A DNA stretch of 64,000 nt from JBFWRK01 sp050248955 (GTDB lineage: Bacteria > Actinomycetota > Acidimicrobiia > Acidimicrobiales > Ilumatobacteraceae). Numbering within the stretch: position 1 is the stretch's first letter; every line of letters starts with the position of its first letter. The stretch lies in contig JBFWRK010000007.1 in the NCBI GenBank assembly GCA_050248955.1, positions 124,001 to 188,000 of the forward strand, read 5' to 3'. The position numbers and the translations under genes are program-made. Below the pieces are notes generated by a model. It did not search any database, was not told where the DNA came from, and saw only the letters and a program-made list of their open reading frames with translations. Of this stretch, positions 21,688 through 29,635 are shown one piece after another.

Positions 21688-24263
21688 CAGAACCCCTCCG
21701 AAGCGAGCTTGAGCCCGGCGTAGATCCGTCCCATCCGGCCGTCGCGGCGCTCGATCCGGTGCCGTTGGTAGAGGTCGTGGTCCATCAACTTCTTGACGAA
21801 CTCCTTGTTCGACGCCGCGGGCCGGCCGTTGTGTCGGCACCACTCGGTGAACGACTCGTAGATGCGAGTCGCCGGCAGCGTGCCGTCAGCTGCGACGACG
21901 ATGGAATCCGCCCACCACGCCTCGATCACGTCCTCCGCTCGGCGCCATGAGTCCGTCGCCTCGTCGATAGAAGCGCACCCGCCGAGCCCATCGCGATGCC
22001 AGGCGACCGCGCCGGCAACGATCCACGCCAGCGCCGCCTCGCGTTGTGCTGTGTGGGAAAGCCGGCTGCGTAGCCCGAGGTCGGCCACACGGTCACCAGG
22101 GCGGGCCTCGTAGGGCTTGCGGTAGGTGTGCGGGAACGGCACGAGACGCAGCCGACGCCATGCGGCGTAGTCGCTGGCGTTCACGGCCGGGCGGTGGTTC
22201 GTGGCGATGATGAACTGGTGCGTCGGCACGAAGCTGAACTGGTCCTTGCCGATGAACCTGGCCTTGATCTCGGTACCGCCCGACAACGCCTTGAGCTGCT
22301 CCATCTTGAGCGCACCGCCCTCAGGTGTCTCCTCGATGTAGACGAGACGCCGACCGAACAGATCAGCGATCAGCGTCGGGTGGTCGTCGTGCGCGGCGCG
22401 CGCGATGAGCAGCCGCGTCGATGCCGAGGTGGCGTAGTCGCCGAGCGCGTTGGCGAACGCCTTGAGGGCGGTCGTCTTGCCGTTCGCTCCGTTGCCGTCG
22501 AACACGGCCACGATGTCATCGACGACAGAACCGAACGCGGACGAGCCGACGAGCCGCTGCACCCATGGTTGCACGTCGGACCCCATCGTCTCGAGCACGG
22601 CCTCGAAGTCGCGGTGCACCGCGTCCGGCACGTAGGCAGCCCCGGCGAGCTGGCGCAACCGGAGCGCTGGATCATGTGGCTGCGGCGCGCCGGTGCGGAG
22701 GTCGACGACACCGTTCAGACAGTTGAGCAGGTGCGGGTGGGTATCGAACTCGTCGTGACGAGCGGCCACGAAGTCGAGTCGGCGGGCGATCGTCACCGCG
22801 GCGTCGATCTTGCCTCGGTCGCGGTAGCGAGCGACCTTCTTCATCACCTCGGCATCGCCGTCAATCCGCCAGAGCTGCTCGCCGAGCTCGATGATCCAGC
22901 GACGGAACTCCTCGAACACAGCCTCGCCGGGATCGACTCGCCAGCGGCGGCCGTCCCATTGCAGCCAGCCGCCGAGCGCTCGGCAGTAGAGCCACCGACC
23001 GCGCAAGGTGACGCCGAACGCCTCGCCCACGTGCGCATCCGACCACGAGATTGGCACCTCGAGCGTGCCGCGGACCTCGCCCGTTTCTGGATCCATGCCC
23101 ACGGGCGGTGTGCGCGCCACGAGGCTCGACGGGTTCTGCTCGGCGCGCCACACGGCGTGAATCCCGGTCTGCTCGGCGATAGCTCGCATCGCCGCCTCGC
23201 GGTCACCGCCGTACTCGTAGGCGGCGATCACGTCGCTCATCGAGTGCGACGGCGCGAGCCCGACACCCGAGTACGCGAGCAGCGGTGTCGAGGTGCTGAA
23301 CACCACGACCCGATCGGAGGCGTTGATCGACGCGGAGACGCCTTCGTCTTTGCCCGGGCGCGTCATGTAGCTACGCCCGCCGGCATCGTGCGAGTGGGTC
23401 CAGCCGTACTGCTCGAGCACGGCGCGCATCGTGGTCGCGGCGGCAAGATGGGCCTCGACCGCATCCATCCACGAATCGCCGATGCCACGGCCGGCGAACG
23501 GGAGGAGCTGCGATCGATCCGCGTCCGCAACCGGCGGCAAGGCGACGCAACAGCCGTCGCCGTTGTCAAGATCGTCAAACTGGCGGCACACGGCAATGAG
23601 CGCGTCGCGCTCGGCCTCGGTGATCGTCACGATCGACAAGAAACCGCCGCGGAGCAGCCGCCACGGTTTGCCGCTCGGGTGAACGTTCCCGGATGACGGG
23701 GCAATCACAACCTGCCCGCCTTCGCCGCGCGTCTCGAGGAGAACCTTGATCGTGTCGGATGGGTCGGCGGCCAGCTCCTCGGCAGTCGCCGAGCGCCGCG
23801 CCAGCTTCATGTTGCCCGGCACCTCGCCCGAGGTGCGGTACAAGATGTGCAGTCCGCCGCTCGGCGTCTGCTCGCAGTAACCGTGCACGACGCGGGTCCA
23901 GAGATCCGCCAGCCCGGCCGCAGCCATGGCGTCCTTGATCTTCGGCATCATGCCGTCAGCGACGGCGCGGCCTTCCAGCTCGAGCATTTCGAGACCGCCG
24001 GACACCGCGCCACAGACCACCCCGAGCGCCGGGTGACCATCGGCGAACCACTGCTCGACCTCGCTCCTGGACGGACGCTCCTCGCAGTAGGCATGCCAGC
24101 CCCAGCGCCGTTCGCCGGTGGCGGGGTCAACCTTCCCCTTCCCGCGCACCGCAACAGGGGTTTTCGATCCATCGGTCCTGACTCGCAGCGCGCAGAGTCC
24201 GGCGTCGTAGGCGGCCAACGCCACGGCCTGCATCGCGTTGACGGCGACCTCGACCGCCGTCAC
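21687..24263 (-). CDS. bifunctional primase-polymerase/helicase (prim-pol plus P4-type helicase)
   Basis: The 858-residue protein has an N-terminal prim-pol domain (about 10-230: PAVAVRGKGK-like lead, LGVVCGAVSGGLEMLELEG, SGGLHILYR). The catalytic acidic pair is Glu-x-Glu (LELEG) where Asp-x-Asp is usual. A C-terminal superfamily 3/P4 helicase follows, with Walker A GNGANGKTT near 589, the segment LVYIEETPEGG and a winged-helix end (about 780-840). It would prime and unwind element DNA. The GTG start at 24263 overlaps the preceding stop (GTGA). Such proteins are one of the replication-initiator types of actinomycete elements, so its co-occurrence with a rolling-circle Rep is unusual. Confidence 0.92.
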   Translation of the reverse strand: MTAVEVAVNAMQAVALAAYDAGLCALRVRTDGSKTPVAVRGKGKVDPATGERRWGWHAYCEERPSRSEVEQWFADGHPALGVVCGAVSGGLEMLELEGRAVADGMMPKIKDAMAAAGLADLWTRVVHGYCEQTPSGGLHILYRTSGEVPGNMKLARRSATAEELAADPSDTIKVLLETRGEGGQVVIAPSSGNVHPSGKPWRLLRGGFLSIVTITEAERDALIAVCRQFDDLDNGDGCCVALPPVADADRSQLLPFAGRGIGDSWMDAVEAHLAAATTMRAVLEQYGWTHSHDAGGRSYMTRPGKDEGVSASINASDRVVVFSTSTPLLAYSGVGLAPSHSMSDVIAAYEYGGDREAAMRAIAEQTGIHAVWRAEQNPSSLVARTPPVGMDPETGEVRGTLEVPISWSDAHVGEAFGVTLRGRWLYCRALGGWLQWDGRRWRVDPGEAVFEEFRRWIIELGEQLWRIDGDAEVMKKVARYRDRGKIDAAVTIARRLDFVAARHDEFDTHPHLLNCLNGVVDLRTGAPQPHDPALRLRQLAGAAYVPDAVHRDFEAVLETMGSDVQPWVQRLVGSSAFGSVVDDIVAVFDGNGANGKTTALKAFANALGDYATSASTRLLIARAAHDDHPTLIADLFGRRLVYIEETPEGGALKMEQLKALSGGTEIKARFIGKDQFSFVPTHQFIIATNHRPAVNASDYAAWRRLRLVPFPHTYRKPYEARPGDRVADLGLRSRLSHTAQREAALAWIVAGAVAWHRDGLGGCASIDEATDSWRRAEDVIEAWWADSIVVAADGTLPATRIYESFTEWCRHNGRPAASNKEFVKKLMDHDLYQRHRIERRDGRMGRIYAGLKLASEGF

Positions 24264-24676
24264 GTGTCCACCTCCCGCCGGTAGCAGTCGTCGCACACGT
24301 GGCCGCTGAGGATGACAATGCCGATCTGGAGCATGAACTCGCGGAACGTCTCGGTCTCATGCCCGCAGACATCGCACGTGTCCGGATGCTTCGCGGCGTG
24401 CAACTTGGTCGCTGCCACGATGCACGGGGCGCACATCAGTTTCGTCGGCTTCACGACGAGCGCCTGGACAACCTGCGGGAGCAGGACGTGCGGGCAGGTC
24501 TGCAGCGTGTGGAACATCGTCGCGGCGACGATCTCCCGGCGGAGGCTGCCGGCGAGCGAGTGATCGTCCGGGTTGTCGCGGCCGTAGACCGGCACGTCGA
24601 GCATGGCGCCAACGCGGTGGATCGTGTCCTCGGCGCTTTGACGGGCGGCAGCTGCCCGCCGATCCCAGCCGGTCAC
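24260..24676 (-). CDS. zinc-ribbon-like hypothetical protein
   Basis: The 138-residue protein starts with GTG at 24676 (MTGWDRRAAAARQSAEDTIHRVG). It has three Cys pairs, CAPC, CDVC and CDDC, in its C-terminal half, suggesting one or two structural zinc sites. It is coupled to the prim-pol gene by a GTGA overlap and probably helps replication. A short frame ends at 24673 and would also overlap this start, but I could not support it as a gene. No named family. Confidence 0.65.
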   Translation of the reverse strand: MTGWDRRAAAARQSAEDTIHRVGAMLDVPVYGRDNPDDHSLAGSLRREIVAATMFHTLQTCPHVLLPQVVQALVVKPTKLMCAPCIVAATKLHAAKHPDTCDVCGHETETFREFMLQIGIVILSGHVCDDCYRREVDT

Positions 24677-24817
24677 GTACCTACCGCCTCGACGAGCTCG
24701 ACGAGCAGCACGCCAATCGGAGCGGGGGACGACCAGGTGCACGATGGGGAGCACGCGAGTGGGCACGTGTCGCGGCGTTGTACGATGTCGTCGTCAGCCG
24801 CCTGCTGATCTTCTTGG

Positions 24818-24847
24818 ACGACCCGTCGCCTCCCCGCGGCGGGTCGT
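24818..24847 (-). terminator. hairpin after the excisionase gene
   Basis: ACGACCCG at 24818-24825 and CGGGTCGT at 24840-24847 are exact complements and a further inner CGC/GCG can pair. Read on the minus strand it lies directly after the excisionase stop, so it probably separates that gene from the prim-pol operon. Confidence 0.6.
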
Positions 24848-24853
24848 TCCACG

Positions 24854-25063
24854 TCAAGCGGCCGCATTGCCGTCGCCAAACTCGGCAACGACCCGCGGCG
24901 AGCCCTCGATGAGCGCCTCGACCGCGGCGATCGGCACGACTACAGCGCGACCGACGTGACGGGCCTCGAGCTTGCCGGCGCGGATCAGCTTGCGGACGTA
25001 GCCCGCCGACAGTCCGGTCACGGCCGCAACCTCATCCGGTCGCATGCTGACGGTGCTGAGCAT
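24854..25063 (-). CDS. xis: excisionase-like helix-turn-helix protein
   Basis: The 69-residue protein (MLSTVSMRPDEVAAVTGLSAGYVRKLIRAGKLEARHVGRAVVVP) is a MerR-like helix-turn-helix of the excisionase family: a recognition helix SAGYVRKLIRAGKL followed by the wing RHVGRAVVVP and a closing helix AAVEALIEG. It would bend att-site DNA and turn the integrase toward excision. It is divergent from the next gene and lies about 800 bases from attR, at the opposite end from the integrase, so the two would become neighbours across the joined ends of the excised circle. Confidence 0.82.
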   Translation of the reverse strand: MLSTVSMRPDEVAAVTGLSAGYVRKLIRAGKLEARHVGRAVVVPIAAVEALIEGSPRVVAEFGDGNAAA

Positions 25064-25137
25064 CGTCGCTCCTTCCTATGGTGTGGTCCAGTCGGTTACT
25101 GTTCCGAAGCACTACAGGGGACGGTACTTACGTCTAT

Positions 25138-25180
25138 GGAATGGATCAACCTTGATCTGTTCCAAAGATCACGCTAGGTT
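25138..25180 (+). promoter_or_regulatory. promoter with overlapping palindrome upstream of the right-end gene
   Basis: TTGATC (25152-25157) and TAGGTT (25175-25180) are 17 bases apart, and the ATG at 25187 is six bases after the -10, so the transcript is probably leaderless. A 26-base palindrome at 25138-25163 (arms GGAATGGATCAA and TTGATCTGTTCC, 10 of 12 matching) covers the -35. Confidence 0.7.
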
Positions 25181-25186
25181 GATGGC

Positions 25187-25744
25187 ATGGCACAAACCGC
25201 AGCACGAGTAACGATCCTCAAGACATCGAACGTCGAGCTCGCGAATGTCAGCGCCGACGAATGGGTCGACTCGACCGGCCGCACTTGGGTCACGGAGTGC
25301 GAATGGGCTGAGGTCAACGGACGAATGGAGCCCGTGCGACTCGTGCTCACCCCCGGCGCAGCAGACGCTGTCACGGATTCGATCGATCCCAACTCGTACC
25401 GCCCGATCAGCGCTGCACTGATCCGGGAGATGCCGATCGGCAAGATCCTTGCCGACGTGCGACAGCGCAGCGCCAATTGGTTCGCATGGGCGAAGCGCGA
25501 GGGCCACGAGGACGCCGCCGCACGGCTCGACACGTACAACCGCCCGCGCACGAAGCCACTCGATCAGGCCGAGCTCGAGCAGGTCGCTGACATCTACCGA
25601 GCGGCTTGGTACCAGGGAGCGCCGCCCGTGGTCGCCGTTGCCGATGCGCTGAACCTGCCGCATTCGACGGCGGCGAAGCGCGTGATGAAGGCCCGAAAGG
25701 CCGGCCTTCTGCCAGCGACGACGGAGCGCCGTCAAAAGGCCTGA
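25187..25744 (+). CDS. hypothetical DNA-binding protein of the right end
   Basis: The 185-residue protein has an N-terminal beta-rich part (about 5-75) of unknown type. In its C-terminal third there is a helix-turn-helix-like stretch, AELEQVADIYRAAWYQGAPPVVAVADALNLPHSTAAKRVMKARKAGLL, in which PVVAVADAL-NLPHSTAAKRV is the probable recognition unit. It has its own promoter with an overlapping palindrome and so may be autoregulated. It is the last gene before attR and the only gene of the right end on the plus strand. Similar proteins occur in actinobacterial prophages and elements, but I know no name. Confidence 0.75.
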   Translation: MAQTAARVTILKTSNVELANVSADEWVDSTGRTWVTECEWAEVNGRMEPVRLVLTPGAADAVTDSIDPNSYRPISAALIREMPIGKILADVRQRSANWFAWAKREGHEDAAARLDTYNRPRTKPLDQAELEQVADIYRAAWYQGAPPVVAVADALNLPHSTAAKRVMKARKAGLLPATTERRQKA

Positions 25745-25865
25745 ACGGCTCCATCCCGCGTCCATCCCGCGAGCACAGACGATTACCGGGTGTCATGGAG
25801 TAGCTCGCACACGACAACGGTGCAGGTCAGAGCACTCAGTGACACTCGGTGACACCCACCGGGGG

Positions 25866-25922
25866 CGCCTTGAAAGCGGGAGCCGGGCAACTGGCCGGGG
25901 GTTCGAATCCCTCCCGTTCCGC
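25866..25922. repeat. attR direct repeat (tRNA-Ser 3' fragment)
   Basis: Identical over 57 bases to 7934-7990. It lacks the 5' part of the tRNA and is not itself a gene. It marks the chromosome side of the insertion. The following stretch 25923-26343 has no supportable gene; it holds the palindrome at 26079. Confidence 0.95.
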
Positions 25923-26078
25923 GTGACGCCAGGTGACACGGCGAACGTCCCGGAGGCCCCGGCGGCCTCTACGGCTAAGAGGCGGCACCGGTCGACCCGG
26001 CACGTCGATTGGCGGGGACTTCCACGTCACGGCCGAGTGCGAACTGCGGTGACTGCGTCTCGGCCGCTCTCGTCGGCG

Positions 26079-26105
26079 ACCTACTCTCAACCGTTGAGAG
26101 TAGGT
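26079..26105. promoter_or_regulatory. 27-bp perfect palindrome upstream of the nucleotidyltransferase gene
   Basis: ACCTACTCTCAAC at 26079-26091 and GTTGAGAGTAGGT at 26093-26105 are exact complements around one C. The tight centre argues for a protein-binding site rather than a terminator. It lies about 250 bases upstream of the gene at 26357, outside the integrated element. Confidence 0.55.
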
Positions 26106-26356
26106 ACAAGTGAGAGATCGGGCGGCGCCCACAGTCTCCGCTCAGCCGACCGCTCGTCGGACACTGCGCGGCGGGAGTTCGCGTTGGGCGATCAGGTCGA
26201 CCTTGTCTGCGACTTCGTGCACTCGGACGGGTCCTCGGGTACAGGTTCACCCCAGAGCCGACACCGACGAAGCCCGCCCTACACAACGACCTCGGTGAGA
26301 ACCGTCGGCTCGACGGGGTCTCTGTTTCTCGCAAGCTGAGAGATACCATCCAGTTT

Positions 26357-27040
26357 GTGGATAGAACGCCGACACCCTCACTCCTGCCGGTGTTCCGATC
26401 GCAGCAACAAGCCGAGTTGCTGGCGCTCATACTGGGCGACCCGGCGACCGAGCACCGCCTGGTTGAGCTCGCCGAGCGCACCGGCATCCCGTATGCGTCC
26501 GTCCACCGCGAGGTTGAACGCGCCGAGGCGGCGGGCCTGGTGACGAGTCGGCTCGTCGGAAGGACACGGCTCATCCGCGCCAACGCGACGAGTCCGTACT
26601 TCAACGGACTGTCGGACGTGCTCGTCAAGGCCTTCGGTGTGCCGTGGGTACTCGGCCAGGCGCTCACCGGCGTCGGTGGGCTCGACGCCGCCTACATTCA
26701 CGGGTCCTGGGCGGCGCGATTCTCGGGCGAGGACGGCGACCGACCAGTCGGCGACATCGACCTGCTCGTACTAGGAGGACCGGACCGCGACGAGGTGTAC
26801 TCGGCCGTCAGCGCTGCCGAGCGACGGCTCGGACGAGCTGTCCAGGTGACCACTCGATCGGCCGACTGGCTGACCGAGGGAAGCGGCACATTCCACGACA
26901 GGATCGCCGGACGACCGATGGTGCCGGTGCCGCTGGCGGCTACGAGAACAGCTCCGGAGGATCGGTCGCCGACAGCTGCCCGACGACCTCGACGACGGTC
27001 CGCGCCGTCGACAGCGGCCACGCCGATTCGTCAGCGCTGA
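26357..27040 (+). CDS. winged-helix nucleotidyltransferase (MNT-type, probable antitoxin)
   Basis: Residues 15-75 form a winged helix (LLALILGDPATEHRLVELAERTGIPYASVHREVERAEAAG). Residues 105-170 form a minimal nucleotidyltransferase with the motif GSWAARFSGE and DIDLLVLG, i.e. the Gly-Ser and Asp-x-Asp pair of DNA polymerase beta-like enzymes. MNT proteins often neutralise HEPN toxins, some by adding AMP to them. The GTG at 26357 follows a TACCAT box by seven bases (leaderless pattern). The last 34 or so codons overlap the HEPN gene on the other strand and look like antisense reading, so the protein may have gained an extended tail. Confidence 0.85.
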   Translation: MDRTPTPSLLPVFRSQQQAELLALILGDPATEHRLVELAERTGIPYASVHREVERAEAAGLVTSRLVGRTRLIRANATSPYFNGLSDVLVKAFGVPWVLGQALTGVGGLDAAYIHGSWAARFSGEDGDRPVGDIDLLVLGGPDRDEVYSAVSAAERRLGRAVQVTTRSADWLTEGSGTFHDRIAGRPMVPVPLAATRTAPEDRSPTAARRPRRRSAPSTAATPIRQR

Positions 27041-27431
27041 TCTCGGCGCTCGATGGATCGAAGTACTGCGCGGCATGGCGCGTGCGGCGAAGGCGCTCGA
27101 ACGTCGGCTTCGCGAAACCAGGGATCAGCTTCGCGTACTGCCCGCTGATGACGTCTTCGACCGCCATGTGCGAGCAATCGCCACCGGTTGTGCGTAGACC
27201 CTGGCGGACGAGCAGTGCCTCAGCCGCCATCCGGTACGCGTCGTAGGCGGCAGCGAACGCACCTTCGACATCGCCCACGTTCAGGCCACCGTCAGCGGTG
27301 AGCAAGCGCCGCGCGGCCCGTCCGATGATCGTCGCAACTGAGTCGCCGGCCGCCTTCCCGTCGATCCGCTCGAGGCCACCGCGACCGAGCAGGTTCTCGA
27401 CCGTGCTGCGTCCGTCGCTCGGACTCGCCAT
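26940..27431 (-). CDS. HEPN-domain protein (probable toxin partner)
   Basis: The 163-residue protein from the ATG at 27431 is all-helical with the HEPN pattern: GAFAAAYDAYRMAAEALLVRQG, then VEDVISGQYAKLIPGF and FERLRRTRHAAQYFDPSSAEIS, where Arg-Arg-x-Arg-His fits the Rx4-6H ribonuclease motif. HEPN proteins paired with nucleotidyltransferases are toxin-antitoxin modules. This pair is convergent with a 101-base overlap instead of the usual same-strand operon. The longer frame upstream of 27431 has no support. The stretch 27432-27629 holds no gene I can support. Confidence 0.82.
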   Translation of the reverse strand: MASPSDGRSTVENLLGRGGLERIDGKAAGDSVATIIGRAARRLLTADGGLNVGDVEGAFAAAYDAYRMAAEALLVRQGLRTTGGDCSHMAVEDVISGQYAKLIPGFAKPTFERLRRTRHAAQYFDPSSAEISADESAWPLSTARTVVEVVGQLSATDPPELFS

Positions 27432-27629
27432 GGACGTCACCGTCTGGGAGGGTGTAACGCTTGAGCCGGTCCCGCACGAAGCGGCGAAGCTCACCCATCG
27501 GGATGCGACGGTGCGGTCGGGTTTGCGGAGGCGGCGTCGCACGGTGCCAGGCAACGATCGCTCGTCGGCACCGGAACTGCTTGGACGTCCAAATTTCGTT
27601 CGGCCAGCAGATTTCCGCTCCCCGGCGCC

Positions 27630-27658
27630 TTGACAGACGCGTCGGTGCTGGCAATAAT
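27630..27658 (+). promoter_or_regulatory. sigma-70-type promoter of the ABC importer operon
   Basis: TTGACA at 27630-27635 and AATAAT at 27653-27658 with a 17-base spacer: a near-consensus promoter 110 bases upstream of the first permease gene. It is the strongest promoter sequence seen in the window. Confidence 0.8.
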
Positions 27659-27767
27659 CGGACAGCCGACATATTTACTCGCAGCCTTGGGGGCGAGTAG
27701 CTCAGGACGCCACTCCGCAGTGATCCGAGCCGACCGTGTCGTGCGTCCGACTGGAAGGGGGGAGCAC

Positions 27768-28715
27768 ATGGCCAGGTACATCGTGGGACGGTTGCTCGCC
27801 ATCGTTCCGGTCCTGTTTCTCGTCTCGCTGATCACGTTCTCGCTCATCTACCTGGTCCCGGGTGACCCGGCGATCGCGCTGGCCGGCGACAACGCCACGG
27901 CCGAGCAGGTCGAAGCGGTGCGCGAGCAACTCGGCCTCAACGACACCTTCGTCGTGCAGTACGGCCGTTGGGTCGGCGGGGTGGTCACCGGTGATCTCGG
28001 CGACTCGCTGTTCTCGGCGCAGACTGTCAGCGAGGCGCTGTGGAAGCGGGTCCCGGTCACGCTCAACCTCGTGCTCGGCGCGCTGTTCATCGCCCTGCTG
28101 GTCGGCGTTCCCGCGGGCATCATCGCCGCGGTCAACCGCGGCCGATGGATCGACCGGGTGATGAACCTCGGTGCCGCGTCCGGGGTGTCGTTCCCGAACT
28201 ACTTCATCGCGATGCTGCTGATCATCCTCTTCGTGCACAAGCTCTCCTGGCTCCCTGCCACTGGTTTCGTGAGCTTCTTCGAGAACCCGTGGGAGTGGTT
28301 CACCCACCTGATCCTTCCGAGCGCCGCACTCGCCTCGGGAACCATGGCGGTCGTCACCCGCCAGTTGCGCAGCTCGATGGTCGGGGTGCTGGAGCAGGAC
28401 TACGTGCGCACGGCCAACGCCAAGGGCCTGTCACGACCGAAGGTGATCCTGAAGCACAGCCTGAAGAACGCATCCCTTCCGGTCGTCACCTCGATCGGTA
28501 CGCAGGTCGGCCTGCTCGTCGGTGGCACCGCGATCATCGAACGGCTCTTCAGCATCCCCGGGCTCGGCGCGCTGGCGATCGACGCCGTGCTGCGGCGGGA
28601 CCTCCCTGTCATCCAGGGGATCGTGCTGCTGACAGCGGTGTTCGTGCAGCTGGCGAACTTGCTCACTGACGCCGCGTACGGCTTCCTCAACCCGAAGGTG
28701 CGGTTGGCACGATGA
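27768..28715 (+). CDS. oligopeptide-type ABC transporter permease (DppB/OppB family)
   Basis: The 315-residue membrane protein starts MARYIVGRLLAIVPVLFLVSL after a GGGGGGAG ribosome binding site. It has six predicted helices and the EAA loop region (RTANAKGLSRPKVILKHSLKNASLPVVTSIG) that contacts the ATPases. It belongs to the peptide/nickel/opine importer group. It is the first of five overlapping genes that form a full importer, driven by the promoter at 27630. Confidence 0.95.
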   Translation: MARYIVGRLLAIVPVLFLVSLITFSLIYLVPGDPAIALAGDNATAEQVEAVREQLGLNDTFVVQYGRWVGGVVTGDLGDSLFSAQTVSEALWKRVPVTLNLVLGALFIALLVGVPAGIIAAVNRGRWIDRVMNLGAASGVSFPNYFIAMLLIILFVHKLSWLPATGFVSFFENPWEWFTHLILPSAALASGTMAVVTRQLRSSMVGVLEQDYVRTANAKGLSRPKVILKHSLKNASLPVVTSIGTQVGLLVGGTAIIERLFSIPGLGALAIDAVLRRDLPVIQGIVLLTAVFVQLANLLTDAAYGFLNPKVRLAR

Positions 28716-29635
28716 GCATCCAGGCCTCGTTGCCCAACGCGGCTGACGGCATCTCGGCGGCCGTGGAACAGCCCGGTCGCTGGAAGACGTTCACCCATCG
28801 ACGGTTCGTCCGGCGCTTCGCCCGCAACCGCGGCGCAATGGTCGGTCTGACCTTCCTCGGCGTGATCGTGCTCCTGGCGATCGTCGGGCCATGGGTCCAG
28901 CCACTCGAGCCGGATTCACAGGATCTCAAGAACACCTTCGCCGCGCCGTTCACCTCCGGCCATCCACTGGGAACGGACAACCTCGGTCGGGACACGCTCT
29001 CGCGACTCATCGCCGCGTGCCGGATCGCGGTCGTTGCCTCGCTGCAGTCGGTCGGCGTTGCGATGCTGCTCGGCGTCCCGCCGGCCATGCTTGCCGGGTT
29101 CCTCAAGGGTCGTGTCGACTGGATCACGAGCCGCTTCGCCGATGCGCTGCAGAGCCTGCCGCCTCTGATCCTGGCGATCTCGATCGTCGCCGCCCTCGGG
29201 CCCGGCCTGCGCAACGCGATGCTCGCGCTCGGCATCATCTTCGCTCCCAACTTCTTTCGCCTGACGCGTGGGTCGGTGCTCGAGGTGCGCGAGGAGACGT
29301 ACATCGAGGCGAGTCGGAGCATCGGAACACCAATGCTGCGGATCCTGCGCACTCGGGTGCTGCCGAACATCCTCCCGCCGCTGTTGGTGCAGATCTCGTT
29401 GGTCGCAGGGTTCGCCCTGGTCGCTGAGGCAAGCCTCAGCCTCCTCGGGCTCGGCGTCCAGCCACCCCAGGCGAGCTGGGGGAGCATGCTCGGGCAGGGC
29501 TACAACTTCATCGGCATCCAGCCGTGGCTCGTGGTCTTCCCCGGCCTCGCCATCAGCCTGACCGTGCTCGCGTGCAACGTGGTCGGCGACGGCCTGCGCG
29601 ACTCGATCGGCAGAGAGATCAGGACCGAGCGATGA
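28712..29635 (+). CDS. oligopeptide-type ABC transporter permease (DppC/OppC family)
   Basis: The 307-residue second permease begins MSIQASLPNAADGISAAVEQPG and has the conserved N-terminal stretch FARNRGAMVGLTFLGVIVLLAI and the loop HPLGTDNLGRDTLSRLI typical of DppC. The EAA motif is YIEASRSIGTPMLRILRTRVLPN. Its start overlaps the first permease stop (ATGA) and its stop overlaps the next ATPase start (ATGA), so the three are made in step. Confidence 0.95.
   Translation: MSIQASLPNAADGISAAVEQPGRWKTFTHRRFVRRFARNRGAMVGLTFLGVIVLLAIVGPWVQPLEPDSQDLKNTFAAPFTSGHPLGTDNLGRDTLSRLIAACRIAVVASLQSVGVAMLLGVPPAMLAGFLKGRVDWITSRFADALQSLPPLILAISIVAALGPGLRNAMLALGIIFAPNFFRLTRGSVLEVREETYIEASRSIGTPMLRILRTRVLPNILPPLLVQISLVAGFALVAEASLSLLGLGVQPPQASWGSMLGQGYNFIGIQPWLVVFPGLAISLTVLACNVVGDGLRDSIGREIRTER

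Larger units (their letters stand above)
7934..25922. mobile_element. actinomycete-type integrative element (about 17.9 kb) in tRNA-Ser
   Basis: The element is bounded by 57-base perfect direct repeats made of the 3' two-thirds of tRNA-Ser(UGA). The intact tRNA is at the left end with a tyrosine integrase gene pointing toward it, and a displaced tRNA 3' fragment marks the right end. Inside are a rolling-circle Rep, an FtsK-like transfer ATPase with coupled small genes, a prim-pol/helicase protein, an excisionase-like protein and an HNH protein. This is the gene set of an actinomycete integrative and conjugative element that moves double-stranded DNA with a single FtsK-type protein. The repeat-to-repeat distance is 17,932 bases. 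Whether it still excises is not known. Confidence 0.93.

Noticed and set aside
24673..24888. 71-codon minus-strand frame whose stop overlaps the zinc-ribbon gene start
   Set aside because: The overlap is suggestive, but its upstream half runs antiparallel through the terminator and overlaps the excisionase gene, and the sequence lacks protein-like pattern.
25839..26339. 166-codon plus-strand frame across attR
   Set aside because: It translates the tRNA-Ser fragment and the following palindrome; it would be created by the insertion and has no ribosome binding site or motif.
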